Below are positions 8,842 to 17,228 of a stretch of 64,000 nt of DNA, piece by piece (positions within the stretch are counted from its first letter, which is position 1; every line of letters starts with the position of its first letter). Below the pieces are notes generated by a model. It was not told the DNA's origin. It saw only the letters and a list, made by a program, of their open reading frames with translations, and did not search any database. This DNA comes from Turneriella sp942492915 (lineage in GTDB: Bacteria > Spirochaetota > Leptospiria > Turneriellales > Turneriellaceae), in contig OW818662.1 of assembly GCA_942492915.1 (NCBI GenBank), positions 2,790,001-2,854,000 of the forward strand, in the 5' to 3' direction. Both the position numbers and the translations under genes were made by a program.

Positions 8842-10365
8842 TCACAGTGCAAAAATTACCGTAGGTGAGGATTTTCCTCTCAGACGAACGCTGCCAACCC
8901 TGGTCAAACCAACCTGCTCGAGGCCAGCTGCCGCCGCATCGGAGACCAGTATGTCGCGCCCAAGTTTCTTGCCCAAAGATTCTATGCGCGATGCGACGTT
9001 CACCGCATCGCCGATCACCGTATACTCCTGCCGATCGTCGCTGCCGATGCGCCCGGCAATCACCGCGCCTGTATGAATACCGATGCGAAAGCCGGGACTT
9101 CCATCGGCATGGCTTGCGCGCAGCGTGTCAAAGGCCGCGCGAAAATCAAGAGCCGTCTTTACGGCGGCATGCCGGTGCGCGTCGAGAGGCACAGGCGCGT
9201 TGAAGAGTGCCATGAATGCATCGCCGATAAACTTGTTAATGATGCCCCCGTTGGCCCGAACAACCTTCTGCGCAACAGAAAAATATTCGTTCAAAAAGGT
9301 CACGACGTTTTCGGGCCGATTTTGCTCTGAGTAGGCCGTGAACCCGGCCAAATCGCAGAAGAGTATCGTCACCTCCCGGGTCTCACCGGTCAGAGAGGCG
9401 GCATCTTGAAGCAGAAAGTCTCTTACAGAAGGGTCTACCATCTTGCCGAACATGTCGCGCATCTCTTCGCGTTCTTTGAGACCTTTTGCCATGGCATTGA
9501 TATCTACCGCAAGCGCCCCGATCTCATCGCCCGAAGTGACGGAGACATGGGCATCGTAATCACCCCGCTGCACCTGACCGGTCGCTGCCTGCATTTCTTT
9601 CAGCGGTGCGCTGATGAACTTGCTCTGCAACCAGGTCAGTAATACGCCTATGGTGATGATGATCGCCAGTAGCGCAGCAAAATCACCGCGCGGCAGGTAA
9701 CCCGAATCGGCCGGCTTCATCGTGTCGAGAAATAGTATGATGCGCGCCAAGATGGCAAGCGGCAGGCCCACTGTTGCGAGCAGATGCAGCGCCAGACGCA
9801 TGCGCATCGAAAGGTTGAATGTGCCTTTGAGAGAATCGAGATGAAAATTGGCGCTGATATGGGGCAAGATCATGCGGCGATTTATGAACTCCAACAGATA
9901 GTACATGATGAGCAGCGCCATCGCGGCAAGCACCCAGGAAAAAATAGTCGAATCAACGACAAACCCGGGGGGAGTGCCCGGCCGCAGATAAGTTATAATA
10001 TAGCTAAAGCTGAATATGCCTATAACCCAACCGCCGGTTGCCGTAACGGCTGTAAGCAGCGGCAACTGCAGTACGCGCTTCTGCAGAGGCACCGATTTGG
10101 CCACCCGATCGTGAAAGTCAGCCTTGAGACAATCGGCAAACCAGTAATAGATCATAGGCATCACCACGAGAAAAGGAAGCACACGCGAGAAAAAAATCAC
10201 GACCATATCGGTATCGAATCTTTTGCTGAGATGCCTCTCACCCGGCGAGATGAAAAATCCACTGAGCCAGGTGATTGAGGCAACAACCACTGCATTGGCG
10301 AGAAAGCTCACGAGAATCATCGCAAGAAAGCGTCTTCGAAATCCGAATTCACGCGCAGGGATCAT
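8842..10365 (-). CDS. Membrane class III adenylate/guanylate cyclase with HAMP
   Basis: A 507-residue cyclase with about six membrane helices (residues 14-235), a HAMP linker (SAPLKEMQAATGQVQRG) and a C-terminal class III catalytic domain (about 325-507). Catalytic features: FCDLAGFT and FIGDAFMALF (the two metal Asp residues), the Lys of IINKFIGD and the EYTVIGD segment at the base-binding positions, and NVASRIE (Asn and Arg of the transition state). The Lys and the Asp of VIGD favour ATP over GTP, so cAMP is the likely product. No linked cAMP receptor is present. It lies upstream of the SpoIIE phosphatase gene in the same direction, separated by 83 bases. Confidence 0.9.
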   Translation of the reverse strand: MIPAREFGFRRRFLAMILVSFLANAVVVASITWLSGFFISPGERHLSKRFDTDMVVIFFSRVLPFLVVMPMIYYWFADCLKADFHDRVAKSVPLQKRVLQLPLLTAVTATGGWVIGIFSFSYIITYLRPGTPPGFVVDSTIFSWVLAAMALLIMYYLLEFINRRMILPHISANFHLDSLKGTFNLSMRMRLALHLLATVGLPLAILARIILFLDTMKPADSGYLPRGDFAALLAIIITIGVLLTWLQSKFISAPLKEMQAATGQVQRGDYDAHVSVTSGDEIGALAVDINAMAKGLKEREEMRDMFGKMVDPSVRDFLLQDAASLTGETREVTILFCDLAGFTAYSEQNRPENVVTFLNEYFSVAQKVVRANGGIINKFIGDAFMALFNAPVPLDAHRHAAVKTALDFRAAFDTLRASHADGSPGFRIGIHTGAVIAGRIGSDDRQEYTVIGDAVNVASRIESLGKKLGRDILVSDAAAAGLEQVGLTRVGSVRLRGKSSPTVIFAL

Positions 10366-10415
10366 GGTACATTGCGCACCGCGACAGCCGGTATAGTCAA
10401 GCCGTTAGGAAAATT

Positions 10416-10428
10416 ATCTGCGACAGAT
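10416..10428 (-). terminator. Small hairpin after the 10431-10937 gene
   Basis: ATCTG/CAGAT stem with a 3-base loop just past the stop codon; on the minus strand the run TAATTTTCC follows. A short but plausible intrinsic terminator. Confidence 0.45.
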
Positions 10429-10430
10429 TT

Positions 10431-10937
10431 TCAGTACTGCAACGGCGGCAGGTCACGCAGAATATCTGCCCGGGTACGCGTCGAAGGTTTTTCAACCTTT
10501 CGCTGACGCGCGGCCGATTCGCCCCCACTCTTCGGCAGAATTTCATCTACCGTCATCATACGCGTAAAGGTCTTCAAAGGATTCTGTGCGCCGATACGTA
10601 TGTCGGCATCGATCGGCTCTTCAGCGCGCGTATCGACAAAGGTAGACGTAGTGCCGCCGAGCAGAGACTCGAGTGCAACCCTTGGCTGCGTCGACTTTAC
10701 CTGTTCATTCTCGCCGACATGCTTCGACAAAAACTCAGGCGGATTCTCAATCTTGAGCTCCATCAGCTTCACCTTTTCGCCAACAAGATTGTTGATCTGC
10801 TGCTCGGCCGCAATCTTGAGCGGGTTGCGGTACGAACGCTGGCTGTCGATGCCGTCGACCAAGTGGTGCAATTCGTTGATTTCGCGGTCGATCTGCTCAA
10901 CCCGCTTGATGAGATGAATAACCTTTACCGGCAGCAT
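10431..10937 (-). CDS. Hypothetical protein with helical N-terminus
   Basis: I do not recognise this 168-residue protein. It has no signal peptide or membrane segment. Residues 5-60 (VIHLIKRVEQIDREINELHH and on) look strongly helical, perhaps a coiled coil, while the second half is polar with ALESLLGGTTSTFVD and MMTVDEILPKS, likely poorly structured. It diverges from the DEAD-box helicase gene across 150 bases and precedes the cyclase gene in the same direction. A competing plus-strand frame covers the same DNA but shows no family features. The minus-strand reading is preferred because its sequence looks like ordinary protein and it has a terminator at its end. Confidence 0.6.
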   Translation of the reverse strand: MLPVKVIHLIKRVEQIDREINELHHLVDGIDSQRSYRNPLKIAAEQQINNLVGEKVKLMELKIENPPEFLSKHVGENEQVKSTQPRVALESLLGGTTSTFVDTRAEEPIDADIRIGAQNPLKTFTRMMTVDEILPKSGGESAARQRKVEKPSTRTRADILRDLPPLQY

Positions 10938-10941
10938 GGCG

Positions 10942-10960
10942 AATGCCCGCGCGGGGCATT
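10942..10960. repeat. Hairpin in the helicase upstream region
   Basis: AATGCCC/GGGCATT stem with a 5-base loop directly upstream of the 10431-10937 gene's start. The rest of the 10938-11087 gap holds the segment around 11019-11040 (ccctttcgacaggctcaggg), which resembles short dispersed repeats known from many genomes. Confidence 0.5.
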
Positions 10961-11087
10961 AGGGGGTCAAGTTAAAACAAATCCGGCTACACTTGTGTTA
11001 TGTCGCACCCACGCGCCCTTTCGACAGGCTCAGGGTGACGCGGGAGCAAAGTCATTGACCCTATGTCTCAGACGACAAAGAAAACCT

Positions 11088-12890
11088 GTGCTATTCACTG
11101 AATTAAAGCTCTCAGAGCCCATACAAAAGCGGCTCGCCGAGAAGGGCTTTCCCGAACCAACTCCTATTCAGGCGGCAACGGTGCCGCTCGCGATCAACAA
11201 CCGTGACCTGATCGCCTGCGCGAAGACAGGTTCAGGCAAGACACTCGCTTACCTGCTGCCGATTCTGCAATTTGTTCACGACAAGATTCAAAATGGCGAG
11301 ACCGCCGGCGAAGACGGGGTGAATCCCCCCGTTGCTCTCGTATTGGCCCCCACTCGCGAACTCGTCGTGCAGATCGCCGACGAGGCGGAGTTTTTTGCTG
11401 ATGCTGCAGGCCTTAAGCTTGCGACCATTTACGGCGGCGTCGACCATGATAAGCAACGCCGCGAACTCGCGGGTGGTGCGCACCTGATCGTTGCAACACC
11501 CGGTCGCCTGCTCGACTTCTTGCGCGGCGGCGAAGCCAACCTCTCAAAAGTAGTGAGGATCGTTCTCGATGAAGCAGACCGCATGCTCGACATGGGTTTT
11601 ATCGACGACGTGCGCAAGATTCTTTCGAAGTGCTCGCCGAACGAGAACGAAGAACGCCAATTCTCGCTGTTTTCGGCAACAATCAACTTCAGCGCACTCT
11701 ACTCGGTGTGGGAATTCATGCGCGAGCCCGAAGAGATTCTCATCAACCCTGAACTCATCGACCACGCGAACATCGCGCAAGAGATGCTGCACCTCGGGCA
11801 AGACGAAAAGCTGCCCTACCTGATTCAGTTTCTCGAAAATAATAAGCTCGAGCCGGTCATTATATTCACCAACAGCCGCCAGTACGTCGACGTGCTGGTC
11901 AAGAACCTGAACCACCACAACATCGCTGCTGCGGGCTTATCGAGCATGGTGACGCAGAACAAACGCCTCAAGATTCTTGACGACTTCAAAGACGGCAAGT
12001 TTCGCATTCTCGTCGCAACCGACGTCGCGAGCCGCGGCCTGCACATAGAAGATGTGCAGCTCGTGATTAACTATGACATTCCTATGGACCCTGAAACGTA
12101 TGTACACCGCATCGGCCGCACCGCGCGCGCAGGTAAAACCGGTAAGGCGATCAGCGTCAGCTCAGAATTTGACTATGACTCGCTCGCAAAACTCGAACGC
12201 TACCTGAAATACAAGATTCCCGTGGCGCAGCCTGAATCACGCTACCTTGAAAATGTCAGCTTCGTGCGCATCGTGCGTGTCGAGCGCGAAGATGGTGCTG
12301 ATCACGTACGCGGCGGGCGCAACGAACGCGGCGCGCGTGGCGCAGAACGCGGCGGGCGCGACCGCAAACGGCCCGCAGATCGTCAGGCTCACGCACCACG
12401 CGGTCAAGGCGCTGGCCGACCGCCTCGCCGCGACGAATCGCGCCCACCGCGGGCCGAAGGTGCAGGTCGACCGCAACAGACACGACGCAACGAACAGGGC
12501 AATCGCCAGAAGCAGATGAGCGACGGGGCATATTATGATTCGCGCCGACCGCAAGGCAATCGCGGGGGGCGCGCTGAAGGCGGCCGACGCGACCAAAAGC
12601 AGGGCGGTTCCCAGAAGTTCGCTATTGTTCCTCGTTCACAAGAGAAGGTCGGTATCTTCAAGAAGATAGGCCGCTCGATTGTATCACTCTTCGTACGCAA
12701 AAAGAGCGAACCGCAGATCTCTGAGCGCACGCGGCGCATTCTTGAAGAAGAAAACCGCGGCGGTTCGGGTCGCGGCGACGGCCGGGGACCGCGCCGTGGC
12801 GCCGGAAAACCTGGCGGCAATCGCAACCGCAATCGTGGCGGCAGCCGCGGAGGCAACCGCTCCCGGCCTCAGCGCGATGGCAAAAACTGA
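11088..12890 (+). CDS. DEAD-box RNA helicase with long RG-rich tail
   Basis: A 600-residue RhlB/RhlE-like RNA helicase. Motifs in order: Q motif (FTELKLSEPIQKRL...TPIQ), AKTGSGKT (Walker A), PTRELVVQ, LDEADRM (DEAD), FSATI, TNSRQ, ATDVASRGLHIEDV and HRIGRTARAG. From about residue 400 the protein is rich in Arg, Gly and Gln, with an internal conserved-looking island (KVGIFKKIGRSIVSLFVRKK). Such tails bind RNA. The start is taken as GTG at 11088, just before the Q motif; the frame stays open far upstream but that part has no family similarity and overlaps a minus-strand gene. The 3' end overlaps the next gene by 14 bases. Confidence 0.88.
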   Translation: MLFTELKLSEPIQKRLAEKGFPEPTPIQAATVPLAINNRDLIACAKTGSGKTLAYLLPILQFVHDKIQNGETAGEDGVNPPVALVLAPTRELVVQIADEAEFFADAAGLKLATIYGGVDHDKQRRELAGGAHLIVATPGRLLDFLRGGEANLSKVVRIVLDEADRMLDMGFIDDVRKILSKCSPNENEERQFSLFSATINFSALYSVWEFMREPEEILINPELIDHANIAQEMLHLGQDEKLPYLIQFLENNKLEPVIIFTNSRQYVDVLVKNLNHHNIAAAGLSSMVTQNKRLKILDDFKDGKFRILVATDVASRGLHIEDVQLVINYDIPMDPETYVHRIGRTARAGKTGKAISVSSEFDYDSLAKLERYLKYKIPVAQPESRYLENVSFVRIVRVEREDGADHVRGGRNERGARGAERGGRDRKRPADRQAHAPRGQGAGRPPRRDESRPPRAEGAGRPQQTRRNEQGNRQKQMSDGAYYDSRRPQGNRGGRAEGGRRDQKQGGSQKFAIVPRSQEKVGIFKKIGRSIVSLFVRKKSEPQISERTRRILEEENRGGSGRGDGRGPRRGAGKPGGNRNRNRGGSRGGNRSRPQRDGKN

Positions 12891-14346
12891 AGCGCGTAAA
12901 ACCTCGTCGCTGAATCGACTTGGGTTTGTCGGTGCGTTGTTATGCATCGACTTGTTTGCTTATACGCTGGCGTTCGTGCTGGCAGTCAATGCGCGCATTT
13001 TTTTGGGGCATACCTTTTCATTGATTCCCGAATTCTCGGGCGACGCCATGCGTTTTGGCGATCTCTATTTTATGCCTGCCCTGTTCGTGCTGGTTTTTGC
13101 TTATGAGGGACTATACCACAAGCGATTGCCTTATATAGACGAACTTCGAGATATCGGCAAGGCTATCGTGATGCTGACCGTTTTTCTTTTTGCGTTGATT
13201 TCGGTAGGCAAGCTTGCCCATATCGTCAGCCGCATGACCATATTATTGATGGCGCCAATCTCATTGGTGCTGATAGCGACGCTGCGTTACTGGGGCAAAA
13301 TTACACTCCATCGTCTCGGACTCGGCACACAAAACCTGCTGATTATCGGCGAGTCTGCTGCTTCAGCAAAGATCAAGTCAGAGCTGCTGGCTGAGAAGAC
13401 TCTCGGCTACCGATTCACAGGTTACATTCCACTTAACGCCAAAGACACGCCGCGATCTAAGTCCGGTGACGCTGACACGCTCAATCGCATCGGCGATCTT
13501 CGCGACCTGCCAAAAGTTCTGAAAGAAAATTTCGTCTCGTGTGTACTGATCGCGGCACCATCGTTGACCCGTGAAAAGACGAGCGCGCTTGCCGACAAGG
13601 TACATCGCTACGTGCAGCATGTCTTGCTGATACCTGAGATGCGCTCGGGCGCGCTGCTGAACTCAGAACTCTACCATCTGTTTGTCAACCAGCTGTTTCT
13701 GATCAAGATGCGCAATAGCCTGCAAGAACGGCCCGCACGCTTTACCAAAATGGCTTTTGACTATATCGTCGTGTTGCTTTCGCTACCGGCAATACTGCCA
13801 ATACTTTCTGTCATTGCGGTTCTGATACGTTTTACTTCACCGGGGCCGGCGCTGTTCTCACAGATCAGGACGGGCAAGAACGGCAAGCAGATTCGCGTCT
13901 ATAAATTTCGAAGCATGTACGCCGACGCCGACCAGAGACTACAAGAGCTGCTTGTGAGCAATGCCACCGCTCGCGCCGAATGGAAGAAGACCTTGAAACT
14001 CAAGAGCGATCCGCGGGTCACGAAGCTCGGCGCTTTTCTGCGCAAGACCTCTCTCGATGAGTTACCGCAGCTTATTAACGTACTTATGGGCGACATGAGC
14101 CTCGTCGGCCCCCGCCCTGTGCCTGAACGCGAACTGCACGAGAAATATGGCGAACGCAGCGATTTCTATCAGCTCGTTCGGCCTGGCATGACAGGCCTGT
14201 GGCAGATCAGTGGCCGCAGCGATGTCAGCTATGAGCAGCGTGTCGATATGGACACCTGGTATGTCTTCAACTGGTCACTCTACATTGACTTTGTGATTCT
14301 CTACAAGACGATCGGCGTCGTGCTCAAACGGCGCGGAGCTTACTGA
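12877..14346 (+). CDS. Polyprenyl-phosphate sugar-1-phosphate transferase
   Basis: A 489-residue integral membrane enzyme of the WbaP/WcaJ class, which moves a sugar phosphate from a nucleotide sugar to undecaprenyl phosphate to start a surface glycan. Four or five N-terminal helices (within residues 12-130) precede a CoA-binding-like cytosolic domain. A further helix (DYIVVLLSLPAILPILSVIA) leads into the catalytic domain with GPALFSQIRTGKNGK, YKFRSMYADAD, KTSLDELPQLINVLMGDMSL, VGPRPV and RPGMTGLWQISGR. ATG 12877 is chosen over further upstream starts because those lie within the helicase's Arg/Gly-rich tail. The stop shares an A with the next gene's start (TGATG). Confidence 0.92.
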   Translation: MAKTEARKTSSLNRLGFVGALLCIDLFAYTLAFVLAVNARIFLGHTFSLIPEFSGDAMRFGDLYFMPALFVLVFAYEGLYHKRLPYIDELRDIGKAIVMLTVFLFALISVGKLAHIVSRMTILLMAPISLVLIATLRYWGKITLHRLGLGTQNLLIIGESAASAKIKSELLAEKTLGYRFTGYIPLNAKDTPRSKSGDADTLNRIGDLRDLPKVLKENFVSCVLIAAPSLTREKTSALADKVHRYVQHVLLIPEMRSGALLNSELYHLFVNQLFLIKMRNSLQERPARFTKMAFDYIVVLLSLPAILPILSVIAVLIRFTSPGPALFSQIRTGKNGKQIRVYKFRSMYADADQRLQELLVSNATARAEWKKTLKLKSDPRVTKLGAFLRKTSLDELPQLINVLMGDMSLVGPRPVPERELHEKYGERSDFYQLVRPGMTGLWQISGRSDVSYEQRVDMDTWYVFNWSLYIDFVILYKTIGVVLKRRGAY

Positions 14347-15326
14347 TGGCGCGCAAGCGCACGCCGCTTGCACCCCCCAAAAGACGGCGGCCTCACTCTC
14401 TGCCCTATTCGCTCGTGATACCTGTGCGCAACGGCGGCGACCTGTTGCATCAGTGTGTCGCGGCGGCAGTCTCGCAGACGGCAAAACCCGCCGAAATTAT
14501 CATCTTTGATACCGAGTCGACCGATGGTGCCTTAGCAGGCGTTAAGAAGCTCGTCGGCAAAATTCCCTTAAGGGTTATCTCAATCCGCAAGAACGAATTT
14601 GACCATGGCGGTACCCGTAACGCAGCACTGAAGCTTGCCCGCGAAAACTGGGTGCTCTTTCTGACGCAAGATGCAGTTTGCGCCGACGCGCACGCTGTGG
14701 GTCATCTGCTCGCGGTCGCCCAAAGCGAAAGTGTCGCGGCAGTTTATGGGCGCCAGATTGCGCACCTCGATGCAAATGCACTCGCGTCTACCGCACGCCA
14801 GATCAATTACGGCGCCGACCGCATTTTGCAGAATTTGCACAGCGCAGGTAAACTGGGCATCAAAGCATGGTTCACATCGAACAGTTTTTGCCTCTGGCAC
14901 AAACCGTCGCTCATTCGGGCCGGCGGTTTTGCCGAAAAGCTGATTCTCGGCGAAGACATGCATGCAGCGGCGAGGCTGGTGCAGTCTGGTTCTACAGTTG
15001 TTTACGAGCCGCTGGCGACAGCACGGCACTCGCACAATTATTCAGCCTGGCAAGAGTTCACCCGCTATTTTGACATTGGCGTCTTTCACGCCCAATACAG
15101 CGACCTGTTGTTCAAAGCGGGTAACGCCAACAAAGAAGGATTCAGATTCGTACTGCAACAGGCTGCGCTGCTCTGGAACCGCGCCGCTTTGCTGTCTCTC
15201 TTTCGCATGCCTTTTCACGTAGCCGCGAAATTTCTGGGTTACAAGCTGGGCCGAAAATACACGCTGTTCGGCAACGGAGTGTGCGGCATACTCAGCATGC
15301 ACAAGAACTACTGGCTTAGAAAATGA
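14346..15326 (+). CDS. GT2-family glycosyltransferase
   Basis: A 326-residue GT-A enzyme of the rhamnosyltransferase-like GT2 group. It shows SLVIPVRNGGDLL (first strand), IIIFDTESTDG (a DxxSxDG-type motif), FDHGGTRNAA, VLFLTQDAV (the DxD region replaced by QDA, as often in this subgroup) and FAEKLILGEDMHAAARL with the likely catalytic ED. It probably adds the second or a later sugar to the lipid-linked unit started by the upstream transferase. Translation is coupled to that gene through the shared TGATG. The 5' end codes for a basic stretch (ARKRTPLAPPKRRR) that may help membrane contact. Confidence 0.9.
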   Translation: MARKRTPLAPPKRRRPHSLPYSLVIPVRNGGDLLHQCVAAAVSQTAKPAEIIIFDTESTDGALAGVKKLVGKIPLRVISIRKNEFDHGGTRNAALKLARENWVLFLTQDAVCADAHAVGHLLAVAQSESVAAVYGRQIAHLDANALASTARQINYGADRILQNLHSAGKLGIKAWFTSNSFCLWHKPSLIRAGGFAEKLILGEDMHAAARLVQSGSTVVYEPLATARHSHNYSAWQEFTRYFDIGVFHAQYSDLLFKAGNANKEGFRFVLQQAALLWNRAALLSLFRMPFHVAAKFLGYKLGRKYTLFGNGVCGILSMHKNYWLRK

Positions 15327-15335
15327 GGTAAATTC

Positions 15336-16589
15336 ATGCAACGATCTGAGAATACCATCGCCGGAAAGCTCGCCTTTGTGTTTCTCTGTCTGTTTGCGGC
15401 GGGCCTCGCTTTTTCGATATCCGTCGCGCAGACGGGGCTCGGCCTGGTCTTTCTTATTTTCATCTTCACACTCGCGGCGCGGCGCGGCCGCGCGACTCTC
15501 GATATTTCGGGAGCGGGTACACTCAAGCTCTTTTACGCCGCAACGTTTCTCTGGGTCTTCTGGCGCATCTGGCATATCGCGGTATCGCCAATGCCCGTCG
15601 CCGAACTTATCGAAGCCCGCGAAGTATGGCTGATGCTGATACCTGCATTCATCTGGTTCTACGCGAGCAGCCGCAAGCGTCTGTACATTTTGGTCACCTG
15701 CTTCATTGCCGGCGCAGCAATTTCTTCAGCGTATGGCGCCTGGCAGATGCGCGATGAATTCTTGAGCTGGGTGCGCGGTCGCGGTATGAGCTCGATGCAC
15801 CACTTGAATTTTGCGGGGCTTTCGGCGCTCTCTTCAATGCTGGGTCTGGGCTTGTCGCTATCGCTTTATTTTTCGGGAAAAAGATTTCGGGCAGCATTCA
15901 TGCTGCTTCTGACGCTGTCAGTCATACTCGGCCTTTGGCTGACAAAGTCACGGGCATCGATTGCGGCTTTCGCGATCTTGCTCCCGCTTTTTGTGTACGT
16001 GCAACTTTACCATCGCGCCCACCGGTTGATTTTTCTGGCGGTGGTGGCAATCTTCGCGGCGATCCTGGTTCCGCGCATACCCGAAAGTATCGCCGAACAA
16101 TACCGTTTTCCACCCGCCGACGTGCATGTCGGTTCACAGGCAGAACGCCGTGACCTGTGGCAGGCGGGCCTTTCGATGATCAAAGAACGGCCCTGGACCG
16201 GGTTCGGTGAACGCGGGTACAATTCTGCCTACCCTCGTTTTCAGGTACCAGGCGCCGTGGGCGTGGCTGAATACGACAAGAAAGACCAATCGGCGTCGCA
16301 CATGCATAACGACTTCATCAATACCTGGGTTCTCTACGGGCTGATCGGCCTCGTCATTCAACTGCTCTTTTATTTCGTTGCTGGGTTCACCTACCTACGC
16401 GAACGCTTTCGGCTTAGTCGCGAGAGCGACCGCCCGCTGGCGGCTGCTGCGGCGACCACTTTGCTGCTGATGGCACTGATGGGGCTTACGCAGTGCCATT
16501 TCACCTCTGAAATTGTGCAGATGAGCTTCTGGCTTTGCGTCGGCACCCTCATTACGCTGCTGGATAGCGATCGTAACGGTTTTAGTTGA
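15336..16589 (+). CDS. O-antigen ligase/polymerase family membrane protein
   Basis: A 417-residue protein with about ten membrane helices and the Wzy_C/WaaL pattern: a large loop (about residues 250-320) carries FGERGYNSAYPRF and ASHMHNDFINTW, whose His-Asn pair is typical of the catalytic region of O-antigen ligases. It would join lipid-linked glycan to lipid A core, or polymerise it, at the outer face of the inner membrane. It is last in the polysaccharide cassette, 9 bases behind the GT2 gene. Its stop codon lies inside the left arm of a perfect 16-bp hairpin. Confidence 0.88.
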   Translation: MQRSENTIAGKLAFVFLCLFAAGLAFSISVAQTGLGLVFLIFIFTLAARRGRATLDISGAGTLKLFYAATFLWVFWRIWHIAVSPMPVAELIEAREVWLMLIPAFIWFYASSRKRLYILVTCFIAGAAISSAYGAWQMRDEFLSWVRGRGMSSMHHLNFAGLSALSSMLGLGLSLSLYFSGKRFRAAFMLLLTLSVILGLWLTKSRASIAAFAILLPLFVYVQLYHRAHRLIFLAVVAIFAAILVPRIPESIAEQYRFPPADVHVGSQAERRDLWQAGLSMIKERPWTGFGERGYNSAYPRFQVPGAVGVAEYDKKDQSASHMHNDFINTWVLYGLIGLVIQLLFYFVAGFTYLRERFRLSRESDRPLAAAAATTLLLMALMGLTQCHFTSEIVQMSFWLCVGTLITLLDSDRNGFS

Positions 16590-16619
16590 GAAACCTCCGA
16601 AGCGGTTTCTCAACTAAAA
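16580..16619. terminator. Perfect 16-bp hairpin at the end of the glycan cassette
   Basis: Arms 16580-16595 and 16604-16619 are exact reverse complements with an 8-base loop. The arms begin and end with TTTT and AAAA, so the structure could end transcription from either side. The ligase stop codon 16587-16589 is within the left arm. Confidence 0.85.
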
Positions 16620-16704
16620 TCTGGAAAACTATGTCCGTTAATTGATTGACCACACGTCGTTCGGCCGCGATTCCCCTAAGGCTGTCCTGTGACAGCAGAA
16701 TATA

Positions 16705-17184
16705 ATGTTTAATCTCGAGGAAAATGTAGTATACCCGATGCATGGCGTCGGCAAGATCGTAGAAATCGCAACCAAGACGATTCTCAATAAAAAGAAAAAA
16801 TATTACGTCGTTGAGCTCATTAATACCAGAATGCGGGTCATGGTGCCCGTAGACAATGCTGAGACAATCGGTCTCAGGCATATCATGGACAAAAAGCAGA
16901 TCCCGAAGATCTCCAAACTTCTGCAAGAAGACTATGTCGAGCAAGAAGAAGACTGGAAAATCCGTTACCAAAATAACCTGACGAAAGTGAAGTCGGGTTC
17001 TATAACTGCAGTGGCCGAAGTCTGTCGCAACCTGTATAAAAGGGCGCGAGACAAAGAATTATCTGTCATGGAGCGCAAGCTCTATGAATCGGCCTATTCT
17101 CTGATGATCAACGAAGTGGCGCTGGCCAAGGGCATCACCGCCGAAGACGCCAGTAATATGATTTCCGATATCTTGTCGAAGTAG
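16705..17184 (+). CDS. carD: CarD-family transcription regulator
   Basis: A 159-residue CarD/CdnL protein. It opens MFNLEENVVYPMHGVGKIVEI, the standard N-terminal RNA-polymerase-interacting Tudor-like domain, and has an all-helical C-terminal half (from about residue 70) that contacts DNA at the upstream edge of the -10 element. CarD proteins bind the RNAP beta subunit and steady the open complex at rRNA and other promoters. The start is fixed by the family N-terminus. There is no Shine-Dalgarno sequence; a GCTGTC/GACAGC hairpin (16681-16696) and a TATAAT overlapping the ATG (16701-16706) lie just upstream. The PIN-TRAM gene follows after 44 bases. Confidence 0.92.
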   Translation: MFNLEENVVYPMHGVGKIVEIATKTILNKKKKYYVVELINTRMRVMVPVDNAETIGLRHIMDKKQIPKISKLLQEDYVEQEEDWKIRYQNNLTKVKSGSITAVAEVCRNLYKRARDKELSVMERKLYESAYSLMINEVALAKGITAEDASNMISDILSK

Positions 17185-17218
17185 GCATCCTTTACGCATT
17201 TTTCCCGACCTGATAAAA

Positions 17219-17224
17219 AGGAGG
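17219..17224 (+). promoter_or_regulatory. Strong Shine-Dalgarno of the PIN-TRAM gene
   Basis: AGGAGG four bases before the ATG at 17229; notable because most starts here lack such a clear site. Confidence 0.75.
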
Positions 17225-17228
17225 GAAA

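Noticed and set aside
10275..11087. Long open frame upstream of the DEAD-box helicase, as an N-terminal extension
   Set aside because: It overlaps the minus-strand gene at 10431-10937 and shows no family-like sequence; the Q motif starts right after GTG 11088.
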